Shown in pieces: positions 17,353 to 25,058 of a stretch of 64,000 nucleotides of DNA (position 1 is its first letter; each line of letters begins with the position of its first letter). Location: NCBI RefSeq assembly GCF_003236295.1, contig NZ_POTW01000029.1:1-64000 (forward strand). Direction: 5' to 3'. The DNA comes from Jiangella anatolica (GTDB taxonomy: Bacteria > Actinomycetota > Actinomycetes > Jiangellales > Jiangellaceae). Below the pieces are notes generated by a model, which saw only the letters and a program-made list of their open reading frames with translations, made no database searches and was not told where the DNA came from. The position numbers were made by a program, and so were the translations under genes.

Positions 17353-17604
17353 GGGAATCCACAGGGGCGACGGCGACGGTGACCGGGCGTGCGACACGGC
17401 CACGTCGCCACACTCCCCCCGTCCCCCTGATAGCTGCCCGTTCTTGGCCGGGACGACGCGGGTCAAGGACGCGCCCCCACCCACAGACCACCGCAAACAG
17501 CCAGAGGCCGCGGACTTGAGGCGCGCCGGCCCGGCCAAGAAAATGGGCAGCAGGGGGACGGCCAACGGCAGCACAACGGCCCACCGCAGCACAACGGCCA
17601 CCGA
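17305..17604. other. Gene-poor gap with an imperfect long inverted repeat (17422–17558)
   Basis: I see no convincing gene. Besides the palindrome at its left edge, TCCCCCTG…GCTGCCC…TTCTTGGCCGGG (17422–17452) returns inverted at 17530–17558 with a few mismatches, and pairing continues inward (GGTCAAGG against a matching inverse). A 13-base direct repeat GCAGCACAACGGC lies next to the isochorismatase gene end (about 17568–17600). It could be a structured RNA end or a palindromic element. Confidence 0.55.
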
Positions 17605-18186
17605 CTAGCCGACGACGTCGTCCACGCGGACAACCGCGGCGAACCGGCCCGCCAGCGCGTACTCCGTCCGGGCCAGGACGTCGGCCACCTGCAGCGTCGC
17701 CGGGTCGGCGAGGATCTCGGCGTTGCTCCGTCCCGCCGGCGCGCCCGGCGCCTCGATCGGGTTCGTCGCCGTCGCGTCGATGACGAACGTCACCCGGTAG
17801 CCCAGGTCCGACGCGAGCCGCGCAGTCGTCTCGCAGCACTGCTCGGTGCGGATGCCGCTGACCACCACCTCACGGACACCGCGCTCGGTGAGCAGCTGCT
17901 GCAGGTTCGTCGTCGTGAAGGCGTTGTGGGAGGTCTTCGTCAGCACCGGCTCGCCGGGCAGCGGGTCCAGGCCGGGCAGCAGGCGCACATGACCGAGCGA
18001 CGGGTCGAAGACGGTGCCGGTGCCCGGCTCGGTGTGCAGCACCCACACGACGAGGTCGCCCTGCTCCCGGGCGTGCTCGACCAGCCGCGCGGCCTGCTTG
18101 GCCACGTCCGGGTCGGAGATCAGCTCCCAGCTCGGCCGCTGCCGGAACGACTCCTGGATGTCGATGACGAGAAGCGCTCTGCTCAT
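17605..18186 (-). CDS. Isochorismatase-like cysteine hydrolase
   Basis: 193-residue hydrolase of the isochorismatase/nicotinamidase fold. The catalytic triad is visible: Asp9 in LLVIDIQESF, Lys84 in VLTKTSHNAF, and Cys117 or 118 in SGIRTEQCCETTARLASDLGY, preceded by the cis-peptide-type region. The tail RVTFVIDATAT is typical. The substrate is unknown; relatives act on amides or isochorismate. The start is ATG 18186 because GGAGG precedes it by about nine bases; an upstream ATG at 18249 lacks this. It is divergent from prfC. Confidence 0.88.
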   Translation of the reverse strand: MSRALLVIDIQESFRQRPSWELISDPDVAKQAARLVEHAREQGDLVVWVLHTEPGTGTVFDPSLGHVRLLPGLDPLPGEPVLTKTSHNAFTTTNLQQLLTERGVREVVVSGIRTEQCCETTARLASDLGYRVTFVIDATATNPIEAPGAPAGRSNAEILADPATLQVADVLARTEYALAGRFAAVVRVDDVVG

Positions 18187-18274
18187 GCCGCCGATCCTCC
18201 GCCCGCCGCGGCAACAAGCACAGGCGGAATCGCGCCGACCATGCGACACATCCGGTCACCGTAGAATCGAAGGC

Positions 18275-19873
18275 ATGCCCCCCACCTCTTCCGCGACGAC
18301 GGCTGCCTCCGGCGTCGCCGCCGAGGCCGCCCGCCGCCGGACGTTCGCGGTCATCAGTCACCCCGACGCCGGCAAGTCGACGCTGACCGAGGCGCTGGCG
18401 CTGCACGCCCGGGTGATCGGCGAGGCCGGCGCGGTGCACGGGAAGGCCGGGCGGCGCGGCACCATCTCCGACTGGATGACGATGGAGCAGGAGCGCGGCA
18501 TCTCCGTCACGTCCGCAGCGCTGCAGTTCGAGTACCAGGGGCACGTGATCAACCTGCTCGACACCCCCGGCCACGCCGACTTCTCCGAGGACACCTACCG
18601 GGTGCTGGCCGCCGTCGACTGCGCGGTCATGCTGCTCGACGCGGCGAAGGGGCTGGAGCCGCAGACGCTCAAGCTGTTCGACGTCTGCCGGCACCGCGGC
18701 GTCCCGGTGGTCACGTTCGTCAACAAGTGGGACCGGCCGGGCATCCACGTGCTCGACCTCGTCGACGAGCTGGACCAGCGCATCGGACTGCAGGCGACGC
18801 CGTTGAACTGGCCGGTCGGCGAGGCCGGCGCGTTCCACGGCCTGCTCAACCGCGACGACGAGACGATGACGACGTTCGAGCGGGCGCCGGGCGGCGCGCG
18901 CATCGCCGCCGAGCACACGCTGACCGCGGCGCAGGCCAAGGAGCTGCACCCCGACGCGTGGGGGACGGCGCTGGACGAGGTGTCGCTGCTCGACACCGTC
19001 GACACCGAGTCGTTCCTGGCCGGAAGGTCGACACCGATGCTGTTCGGCGCCGCGGTGGTGAACGTCGGGGTGCGCCAGCTCCTCGACGCGCTGACGGTGC
19101 TGGCCCCGCCGCCCGGCCCGCGCGAGGATGCCGAGGGCACGCCGCGCCCCGTCGACGCGCCGTTCTCCGGGCTGGTGTTCAAGGTGCAGGCCGGCATGGA
19201 CAAGGCGCACCGCGACCGGCTGGCCTTCGTCCGCGTCTGTTCCGGACGGTTCGAGCGCGGCGCCGTCGTCACCCACGCCGCCACCGGCCGGCCGTTCGCC
19301 ACCAAGTACGCCCGCACCATGCTCGGGCGCGAGCGCGAGACCATCGACATCGCCTACCCCGGCGACATCGTCGGCCTGGTCAACGCGAACGCGCTGACCG
19401 TCGGCGACACCTTGTACGCCGAGGGCGCGCCGGTCGCGTTCCCGCCGATGCCGTCGTTCGCGCCGGAGCACTTCGTCACCGCGCGCAGCACCGACACCAG
19501 CAAGGCCAAGCAGTTCCGCCGCGGCATCGAGCAGCTGGCCGAGGAGGGCGTCGTCCAGATCCTCACGTCGAACCGCCGCGGCGACGGCGCGCCGATCCTG
19601 GCCGCCGTCGGCCCACTGCAGTTCGAGGTCGCGACCGCCCGGCTCGGCCAGGAGTTCGGCGTGCCGATCGTGCTCGACTCGCTCCCCTACGGCCTGGCCC
19701 GGCGCACTGACGCCGACGGGGTCGCGACGCTGAACGCCGAGGCCGGCGTCGAGGTGGCCGAGCGTCGCGACGGCGCCCTGCTGGCGCTGTTCCCGGACAA
19801 GTGGCGGCTGGCGTCGGTGCAGCGCCGGCATCCCGACGTCACGCTCGACCCGCTCGTCGCCGGTGCGGACTGA
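18275..19873 (+). CDS. prfC: Peptide chain release factor 3
   Basis: Translational GTPase that recycles RF1/RF2 from the ribosome, 532 residues against 529 in E. coli. G1 is SHPDAGKST (28–36), followed by [20 protein letters not shown] and [17 protein letters not shown] (switch region), [14 protein letters not shown] (G3) and FVNKWDR (G4, reading NKWD instead of the usual NKLD). EF-Tu-like domain 2 and an RF3 C-terminal domain ([16 protein letters not shown]-like) follow. The start is ATG 18275 with a GAAGG just upstream; the open frame extends further 5' over the divergent gene and is not used. Confidence 0.95.
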   Translation: MPPTSSATTAASGVAAEAARRRTFAVISHPDAGKSTLTEALALHARVIGEAGAVHGKAGRRGTISDWMTMEQERGISVTSAALQFEYQGHVINLLDTPGHADFSEDTYRVLAAVDCAVMLLDAAKGLEPQTLKLFDVCRHRGVPVVTFVNKWDRPGIHVLDLVDELDQRIGLQATPLNWPVGEAGAFHGLLNRDDETMTTFERAPGGARIAAEHTLTAAQAKELHPDAWGTALDEVSLLDTVDTESFLAGRSTPMLFGAAVVNVGVRQLLDALTVLAPPPGPREDAEGTPRPVDAPFSGLVFKVQAGMDKAHRDRLAFVRVCSGRFERGAVVTHAATGRPFATKYARTMLGRERETIDIAYPGDIVGLVNANALTVGDTLYAEGAPVAFPPMPSFAPEHFVTARSTDTSKAKQFRRGIEQLAEEGVVQILTSNRRGDGAPILAAVGPLQFEVATARLGQEFGVPIVLDSLPYGLARRTDADGVATLNAEAGVEVAERRDGALLALFPDKWRLASVQRRHPDVTLDPLVAGAD

Positions 19874-19890
19874 CGCGGCCGCACACCTTC

Positions 19891-19896
19891 TATAGG
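19891..19896 (+). promoter_or_regulatory. Possible −10 element for leaderless ung transcript
   Basis: TATAGG sits ten bases before the ung ATG at 19906, the position expected if the transcript starts at the start codon, as is common in actinobacteria. No clear ribosome-binding site is present. CTGACG at 19870 is a weak −35. Confidence 0.4.
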
Positions 19897-19905
19897 GTGG
19901 CCGCC

Positions 19906-20583
19906 ATGACCGCTCGGCCGCTCTCCGAACTCGTCGATCCCGGCTGGGCGCGCGCCCTCGAGCCGGTCGCCCCGCGGATCGCCGCGATGGGCGAGTTCCT
20001 GCGCGCCGAGCTGGCCGCCGGCCGCACCTATCTGCCGGCCGGGCAGCACGTCCTGCGCGCGTTCACCCAGCCGTTCGACGACGTCCGGGTGCTCATCGTC
20101 GGCCAGGACCCGTACCCGACGCCCGGGCACGCGGTCGGGCTGAGCTTCTCCGTCGCGCCGGAGGTGCGCCCGCTGCCGCCCAGCCTCGTCAACATCTTCC
20201 AGGAGTACTGCGCCGATCTCGGCTACCCGCCGCCGGCCAACGGCGACCTGACCCCGTGGGCCGAGAACGGCGTCCTGCTGTTGAACCGGGCTCTGACGGT
20301 GGCGCCGAGAAATCCCGGCGCGCACCGGGGAAAGGGCTGGGAAGAAGTCACCGAGCAAGCCATCCGGGCGCTCGTCGGGCGCGGAACACCATTCGTGGCC
20401 ATCTTGTGGGGTCGCGATGCGAGAAATCTACGGCCACTACTTGGTAACGTTCCGTGCATTGAGTCCGCCCACCCGAGCCCCATGTCGGCCCGCAACGGTT
20501 TCTTCGGCTCACGGCCGTTCAGTAGGGCGAACGACCTCCTGGCAGGGCTCGGGGCGCCGCCTGTCGACTGGAAGTTGCCATGA
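19906..20583 (+). CDS. ung: Uracil-DNA glycosylase, family 1
   Basis: Removes uracil from DNA in base-excision repair, 225 residues (family about 225–230). The water-activating loop [11 protein letters not shown] gives the catalytic Asp at about 68, and the Leu-loop motif SAHPSPMSA gives the catalytic His at about 189. The ending [15 protein letters not shown] is standard. The last third of the gene uses codons such as AGA, AAT, GGA and TTG that are rare in the neighbours. A second, unrelated uracil glycosylase (UdgX) is encoded at 35760. Confidence 0.96.
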   Translation: MTARPLSELVDPGWARALEPVAPRIAAMGEFLRAELAAGRTYLPAGQHVLRAFTQPFDDVRVLIVGQDPYPTPGHAVGLSFSVAPEVRPLPPSLVNIFQEYCADLGYPPPANGDLTPWAENGVLLLNRALTVAPRNPGAHRGKGWEEVTEQAIRALVGRGTPFVAILWGRDARNLRPLLGNVPCIESAHPSPMSARNGFFGSRPFSRANDLLAGLGAPPVDWKLP

Positions 20584-20613
20584 GACGCCGCGTTCACAAA
20601 GTGGGACACACAC

Positions 20614-20741
20614 TTGTGCAACTAGCGTTCGATCATCGTATGCTTCCCGGCGCGGGCCCAAGGTGGTACTGTTTCCGCGGTTGCAGTAACAGTTCCTCGC
20701 ACGTCCTTGAACGCCCGTGGGATGTTATCGCGGGCGTTTTT
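20614..20741 (+). ncRNA. Putative leader RNA or small RNA with intrinsic terminator, upstream of csp
   Basis: TTGTGC (20614) and TATGCT (20639) look like a sigma-A promoter with a 19-base spacer. About 70 bases downstream is a real intrinsic terminator: CGCCCG (20712–20717) pairs with CGGGCG (20731–20736), followed by TTTTT. An inverted repeat ACTGTT…AACAGT lies between. The cold-shock gene starts 104 bases later, so this could be an attenuated leader for it or a separate small RNA of about 90 nt. Confidence 0.4.
20712..20741 (+). terminator. Intrinsic terminator with T-run
   Basis: The six-base stem CGCCCG/CGGGCG has a 13-base loop and is followed by five T. T-tailed terminators are unusual in this GC-rich window. 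Confidence 0.65.
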
Positions 20742-20844
20742 CGCTTCTCTGTGCCTCCAGCACTGTGGCAGCGGGAGACGGCGGCAGCAACCCGGAGGTC
20801 GCACGGTGCGGCCTTCGTCACCGTCCCGTAGGAGGACACGGCAC

Positions 20845-21048
20845 ATGGCACAGGGAACCGTCAAGTGGTTCAACGCCGAGAAGGGCTTCGGCTTCATCGC
20901 ACAGGACAACGGCGAGCCGGATGTCTTCGTGCACTACTCGGCGATTCAGTCCGACGGCTACCGCACGCTGGACGAGAACCAGCGGGTGGAGTTCGAGATC
21001 ACCCAGGGCCCGAAGGGCCCGCAGGCTGACGCGGTCCGTCCGGTCTGA
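20845..21048 (+). CDS. Cold-shock protein (CspA family)
   Basis: 67-residue single-stranded nucleic-acid-binding protein acting as an RNA chaperone. RNP1 is KGFGFIA and RNP2 is VFVHYSAI, in the context [17 protein letters not shown] found in nearly all bacterial Csp proteins; the end [10 protein letters not shown] is typical of actinobacteria. GGAGG lies about ten bases before the ATG. The 5' region is long and holds a terminator-like hairpin, and a 17-bp perfect hairpin follows the stop. Confidence 0.96.
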   Translation: MAQGTVKWFNAEKGFGFIAQDNGEPDVFVHYSAIQSDGYRTLDENQRVEFEITQGPKGPQADAVRPV

Positions 21049-21060
21049 TCAACCTGTCAT

Positions 21061-21099
21061 CCGCTGCCCCCGTGCCTCCCGCAGGCACGGGGGCAGCGG
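21061..21099 (+). terminator. Terminator hairpin of the cold-shock gene
   Basis: A perfect 17-bp stem: CCGCTGCCCCCGTGCCT pairs with its exact inverse around a five-base loop, 13 bases after the csp stop. There is no T-run. The rest of the gap to 21314 shows no gene; the promoter of the following sigma gene must lie there. Confidence 0.8.
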
Positions 21100-21314
21100 T
21101 GCGTCCGGGGTCGATTACCGCCTGGTACGGACCATCCACCGACCTCGTCCGGACCGCGTCCGCGCTGGTCGGAGCGCTATTGCCGACGTACCGCCCGGGG
21201 GTAGACGGACCGTTCTGTTCATTTGGGGGTTGATAACGAGCCGGTCACTGTGATTCGGTGGTCGCACGTGGTCAAGCAATCGCCACATCCACTCATTCTG
21301 GAGAGGTGTAGGCC

Positions 21315-22064
21315 GTGCAGACCCACGTTCTCGCGACGACGGACGACCATCAGCACCAGGACCAGAACATCGACCGTCAGCGCCACATCGACGACGTCGT
21401 GCAACGTCATCTACGTCTTGCCGAGGCGATCGCCCGCCGCTACGACGGCCGTGGCATCGAGCGCGATGACCTGATGCAGGTCGCCAGCCTTGGCCTTGTG
21501 AACGCCGCCCGCCGGTTCGACCCGGAACGCGGCAAGGACTTCGTCTCTTTCGCCGTCCCCACCATCACCGGTGAGGTCAAGCGCTACTTCCGCGACCACG
21601 GCTGGACGGTGCGCCCGCCACGCCGGGTCCAGGAGCTGCACGCGCGGGTCACCGCCGCGACGGCCGAGCTGTCGCAGGCCAACGGCGCCGCGCCCACCCC
21701 GGCCGAGCTGGCCGAGTACCTCGGCACCGAGGTCGCCGACGTGCTGGAGGCCAGCGCGTCGCACGAGTGCTTCACCGTGGCCTCCATCGACTATCGCGGC
21801 TCCGGCGGCGACGAGACGCCGCTCGCCGAGGCGCTCGGCGAGGACGACGGCGGCTTCGACCGGGCCGAGGCCGTGGTCGCGCTGGCTCCGGCCTGCCGCG
21901 AGCTCGGCGAACGTGACCGGCGGATCCTGTACCTGCGCTTCTTCAAGGGCTGGACCCAGCAGGAGATCGCCAAGGAGCTGGGCGTCACCCAGATGCAGGT
22001 GTCGCGGCTGCTGACCCGCATCCTCGGCCAGCTGCGCCGCCGCGTGGGCGCGGCCGCCGCCTAG
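21315..22064 (+). CDS. SigB/SigF-type RNA polymerase sigma factor
   Basis: Group 3 sigma factor of 249 residues. Region 2 has AEAIARRYDGRGIERDDLMQVASLGLVNAARRFDP and FVSFAVPTITGEVKRYFRDHGW, the usual signature of SigB/SigF/SigG relatives. Region 3 has PTPAELAEYLGTEVADVLEA and region 4 has LGERDRRILYLRFFKGWTQQEIAKELGVTQMQVSRLLTRIL. Such factors run general-stress or developmental regulons and are normally held by an anti-sigma factor, but none is encoded next to it. The start is a GTG with GGAGAGG upstream. Its stop overlaps the stop of the convergent LysR gene. Confidence 0.93.
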   Translation: MQTHVLATTDDHQHQDQNIDRQRHIDDVVQRHLRLAEAIARRYDGRGIERDDLMQVASLGLVNAARRFDPERGKDFVSFAVPTITGEVKRYFRDHGWTVRPPRRVQELHARVTAATAELSQANGAAPTPAELAEYLGTEVADVLEASASHECFTVASIDYRGSGGDETPLAEALGEDDGGFDRAEAVVALAPACRELGERDRRILYLRFFKGWTQQEIAKELGVTQMQVSRLLTRILGQLRRRVGAAAA

Positions 22065-22936
22065 CTCTCCAGCAGGTCGAGCAGCCGGTCGACGGCGATG
22101 CCGCGGCGGTGCGCGGCCGGCAGCGCGACGCAGACCGCCCAGCGTGGCAGGGCGTCCTCGATGGCGAGGACCTCCAGCCCCTGGGCGGCCCGTTTGCGGC
22201 TGACATGCTCGGGCACCAGCGCGACGCCGAGGCCGTGGCCGACCAGGTCGAGCAGGGTGTGGACGTCGTTGACCTCCATCGTCACCCGACGGTCCAGGCC
22301 GGCCGCGGCGAACGCGGCGTCGGCGAGCTGCCGGGCGCCCCACTCCTCCTGGAAGTCGACGAACGCCGTCCCGTTGAGCCGACTCAGCGCGACGCCGGCG
22401 CGGCCGGCCAGCCGGTGATCCGGCCGGCACAGCAGCACCATGGCCTCGGCGCCCAGCGGGACCAGCTCGACGCCGTCCGGCGGCGGCGCGACGACCGGGA
22501 CGAACGCCAGGTCGAGGACGCCGGCTCGGACGTCGTCGAGCAGCCGGGCCGAGCCGGCCTGGTCCAGCCGGACCTCGACGCCGGCGTGCGCGGACCGGAA
22601 CCTGGCCAGCAGGCCGGGCACGTCGACGGCGCCCAGGCACTGCTCGGCGCCGATCCGCACCGTGCCGCGCAGCAGCCCGTTGACCGCGGCCACCGCCTCG
22701 CGCGCCGCCTCGACCGACGCCAGCGCCCGGCGCGACTCGGCCAGCAGCGCCCGGCCCGCCTCGGTGAGGCTGACCTGCCGGGTGTTGCGGTGGAACAGCG
22801 CGGCGCCCAGCTCACGCTCCAGCGTCCGGATCGAGGCCGACAAGCCCGACTGGCTGATGATCAGCCGCTGCGCCGCCCGGGTGAAGTGGCCCTCCTCGGC
22901 GACGGCGACGAAATGCTCCAAATGCCGCAGCTCCAC
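22061..22936 (-). CDS. LysR family transcriptional regulator
   Basis: 291-residue regulator. The N-terminal HTH is RHLEHFVAVAEEGHFTRAAQRLIISQSGLSASIRTLERELG, with the linker helix after LFHRNTRQVSLTEAGRALL, then a periplasmic-binding-protein-like sensor domain. The GTG at 22936 starts VELRHLEHF in the family's usual place. It is divergent from the aldo-keto reductase at 23045, which is the likely target. A second LysR gene at 45383 is clearly related in sequence. Confidence 0.92.
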   Translation of the reverse strand: MELRHLEHFVAVAEEGHFTRAAQRLIISQSGLSASIRTLERELGAALFHRNTRQVSLTEAGRALLAESRRALASVEAAREAVAAVNGLLRGTVRIGAEQCLGAVDVPGLLARFRSAHAGVEVRLDQAGSARLLDDVRAGVLDLAFVPVVAPPPDGVELVPLGAEAMVLLCRPDHRLAGRAGVALSRLNGTAFVDFQEEWGARQLADAAFAAAGLDRRVTMEVNDVHTLLDLVGHGLGVALVPEHVSRKRAAQGLEVLAIEDALPRWAVCVALPAAHRRGIAVDRLLDLLES

Positions 22937-23044
22937 GATTGAGAATCGTAGCTTCTGAATTCGTTCGAGTTCTCCTGTTGGACACTCCGTGGGACGCGGC
23001 CGAAGACTGGACGCCATCACACCGATCCCCGGAGGTCACTTCCC

Positions 23045-23899
23045 ATGCAGTTCCGCCGCATCGGCGACGTCCAGGTCAGCGCGATCGGGCTGGGCGGCAT
23101 GCCCATGTCCATCGAGGGCCGGCCGGACGAGGCCCGCTCGATCGCCACGATCCACGCGGCACTCGACGCGGGCGTCACCCTCATCGACACCGCCGACGCC
23201 TACCATCTCCACGCCGACGAGGTCGGCCACAACGAGACGCTGATCGCCACCGCGCTGGCCCGCTACGGCGGCGACACGTCCGGCGTGCTGGTCGCCACGA
23301 AGGGCGGGCACCTGCGCCCCGGTGACGGCTCGTGGACGCTCAACGGCTCGCCCGACTATCTCAAGCGGGCCTGTGAGGCATCGCTCAAGCGGCTCGGCGT
23401 CGACGCGATCGGCCTCTACCAGTTCCACCGGCCCGATCCCACCGTCGCGTACGAGGACTCCGTCGGCGCCATCCGCGACCTGCTCGACGAGGGCAAGATC
23501 CGGCTGGCCGGCATCTCCAACGCCAACCCGGAGCAGATCGAGCTGGCCAATCGCATCCTGGACGGCCGGCTCGCGTCGGTGCAGAACCAGTTCTCGCCGC
23601 GGTTCCGCAGCAGCGAGCCGGAGCTGAAGCTGTGCGACCGGCTCGGCATCGCGTTCCTGCCGTGGGCCCCGCTCGGCGGCAGCTCGCAGGCCGGCGAGCT
23701 GGGCTCGGTGCACGGGGCGTTCGGCCGGATCGCCGCCGCGCACGGCGTCAGCCCGCAGCAGGTGTGCCTGGCCTGGATGCTGGCCAAGAGCGAGCACGTC
23801 GTCCCGATCCCCGGGTCGAGCCGGCCGGAGACGATCCGCGACTCGGTCGCCGCCGTGGACCTGGTGCTGACCCCGGAGGAGCTGGCGACGCTGGACTGA
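23045..23899 (+). CDS. Aldo/keto reductase
   Basis: NADPH-dependent carbonyl reductase of 284 residues with the (beta/alpha)8 fold. The catalytic tetrad is complete: Asp48 in LIDTADAY, Tyr53 in DAYHLH, Lys86 in VATKGGH and His128 in LYQFHRPDP. The C-terminal cofactor-binding segment VVPIPGSSRPETIRDSVAAV is conserved. The substrate is unknown. The 108-base gap to the divergent LysR gene probably contains the shared control region. Confidence 0.92.
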   Translation: MQFRRIGDVQVSAIGLGGMPMSIEGRPDEARSIATIHAALDAGVTLIDTADAYHLHADEVGHNETLIATALARYGGDTSGVLVATKGGHLRPGDGSWTLNGSPDYLKRACEASLKRLGVDAIGLYQFHRPDPTVAYEDSVGAIRDLLDEGKIRLAGISNANPEQIELANRILDGRLASVQNQFSPRFRSSEPELKLCDRLGIAFLPWAPLGGSSQAGELGSVHGAFGRIAAAHGVSPQQVCLAWMLAKSEHVVPIPGSSRPETIRDSVAAVDLVLTPEELATLD

Positions 23900-23918
23900 G
23901 CGGCGCCGGAGCCCGGGC

Positions 23919-23946
23919 GGCGGACGGCGTGCTGGCGCCGTCCGCC
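23919..23946. terminator. Bidirectional terminator hairpin
   Basis: A perfect 11-bp stem GGCGGACGGCG/CGCCGTCCGCC with a six-base loop between the convergent aldo-keto reductase and STAS genes. Confidence 0.75.
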
Positions 23947-23970
23947 ACCCGCGCTCAGGCCGTCCCGCGC

Positions 23971-24342
23971 TCAGGCCAGCCTGGCGAAGCCGCTCTGGCG
24001 TTCGGTCATCGACGCCTCGAGGGCGTCGCCGATCTCAGTGAAGCACGGCGGCGCGGCCACCGTGGCCGCCCGTTCCAGCTGGGCGCGCACGTCCTGGTCG
24101 GTGGTGACGACGCAGACGCCGCCGCCGCGGGCGCGCACCCGCTCGTGCAGGCCGACCAGCACCACGGCCGCCGTCGGGTCGACCGCGGCGGCGCGGCCCA
24201 GGTCGACCACCACATGACGGCTGCCGGCCGCGTTGACGGCCCAGCCGATCTCGTCGGCCAGCGCGACGTCGAGGTCGCCGGGGACGGTCAGGATCGTGCA
24301 GCCGCCGAAGTCGCGGGCCTGCACGGCCACGTCGTTGCTCAC
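23971..24342 (-). CDS. STAS domain protein (anti-sigma-factor-antagonist-like)
   Basis: About 123 residues with one STAS fold: VQARDFGGCTILTVPGDLDVALADEI, then RHVVVDLGRAAAVDPTAAVVLVGLHERVRARGGGVCVV. At the place where phosphorylatable SpoIIAA-type proteins have Asp-Ser-(S/T)-Gly, this one reads VDPTAAV, so a Thr could be the phosphosite or the regulation differs. The start is uncertain: GTG 24342 overlaps a short upstream frame as GTGA, and ATG 24444 in the same frame is possible. It could act on the SigB/F-type factor at 21315; this is inference. Confidence 0.75.
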   Translation of the reverse strand: MSNDVAVQARDFGGCTILTVPGDLDVALADEIGWAVNAAGSRHVVVDLGRAAAVDPTAAVVLVGLHERVRARGGGVCVVTTDQDVRAQLERAATVAAPPCFTEIGDALEASMTERQSGFARLA

Positions 24343-24461
24343 GGACGCTTCACCACCATCGGTTCGGGAAGCCTGGTCTCCACCCCGAAGTCCTGGCCGG
24401 CTTCCAGTGGTCGATACCCACACGAGCGGAACGTTCTCCTCCATCTGGGCACCGAGTTCAT
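24339..24461 (-). CDS. Possible short leader ORF ahead of the STAS gene
   Basis: A 40-residue frame, MNSVPRWRRTFRSCGYRPLE and onward, starts at ATG 24461 only a few bases after the predicted transcription start and ends by overlapping the STAS GTG. I do not recognise it. It may be real and translationally coupled, or chance. Confidence 0.25.
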   Translation of the reverse strand: MNSVPRWRRTFRSCGYRPLEAGQDFGVETRLPEPMVVKRP

Positions 24462-24471
24462 CCGACGCCTA

Positions 24472-24500
24472 CCTTTACTGAGCGTCGCATGTACTGTCAA
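24472..24500 (-). promoter_or_regulatory. Sigma-A-type promoter of the STAS gene
   Basis: On the minus strand, TTGACA (24500–24495) is followed after exactly 17 bases by TAAAGG (24477–24472). This is the best −35/−10 pair I see in the window. Confidence 0.6.
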
Positions 24501-24684
24501 GGTACCCGTGGATCGAGATGCGGAGGTCACTCTCGCACGGCGGCGCGCCAGAATCAAGATCCATTGCGCCGGCGATCCGCCCGGATTTCCGATGCAACCG
24601 CCGCACCGGCTCGGGGGTCATCAGGTACGGCGGGCCGCTGCGCTCGTCACGGGGGTGCCCGCGCCTACGGGCGCAGTCGGGTGG

Positions 24685-24713
24685 CCGGGCCCGCGTTCAC
24701 CACGCGGGCCCGG
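24685..24713 (-). terminator. Terminator hairpin of cutA
   Basis: A perfect 11-bp stem CCGGGCCCGCG/CGCGGGCCCGG with a seven-base loop, four bases after the cutA stop. The rest of 24462–24717 shows no convincing gene besides the STAS promoter. Confidence 0.75.
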
Positions 24714-24717
24714 ACCC

Positions 24718-25035
24718 TCAGCCGGACTCGGCATCCACCCAGGTCAGGTAGTCCGCGCTGCCGCCGACGATCGGTGTCACGACGATCTCGGGCAGGTCGT
24801 ACGGATGGACGGCGCTCAGGTGCGCCGTCAGCGCCTCGACCCGGTCGGCGGCGGTCTTGATCTCGACCCGCCACTCCGCGTCCGTCCGCACCTCGCCCTC
24901 CCACCGGTAGACGCTGGTGATCGGGACGAGCTGCGCGCACGCACCCAGCCGGGCCGCGACGACGCCGGCCGCGAGCTCGCGCGCCACCGCCTCGCTGCCC
25001 GCCGTCGTCGTGACGATGACCTGGCCGCCGGACAT
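24718..25035 (-). CDS. cutA: Divalent-cation tolerance protein CutA
   Basis: Small trimeric cytosolic protein of 105 residues, the usual size. Recognisable segments are VIVTTTAGSEAVARELAAGVVAARLGACAQLVPITSVYRWEGEVR and HPYDLPEIVVTPIVGGSADYLTWV. CutA1 is linked to copper tolerance in E. coli, but its biochemical role elsewhere is unsettled. It is divergent from the MFS–PadR gene with only 23 bases between starts. Confidence 0.93.
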   Translation of the reverse strand: MSGGQVIVTTTAGSEAVARELAAGVVAARLGACAQLVPITSVYRWEGEVRTDAEWRVEIKTAADRVEALTAHLSAVHPYDLPEIVVTPIVGGSADYLTWVDAESG

Positions 25036-25058
25036 GCCCCGAGCCTACGTGCGGCAGA

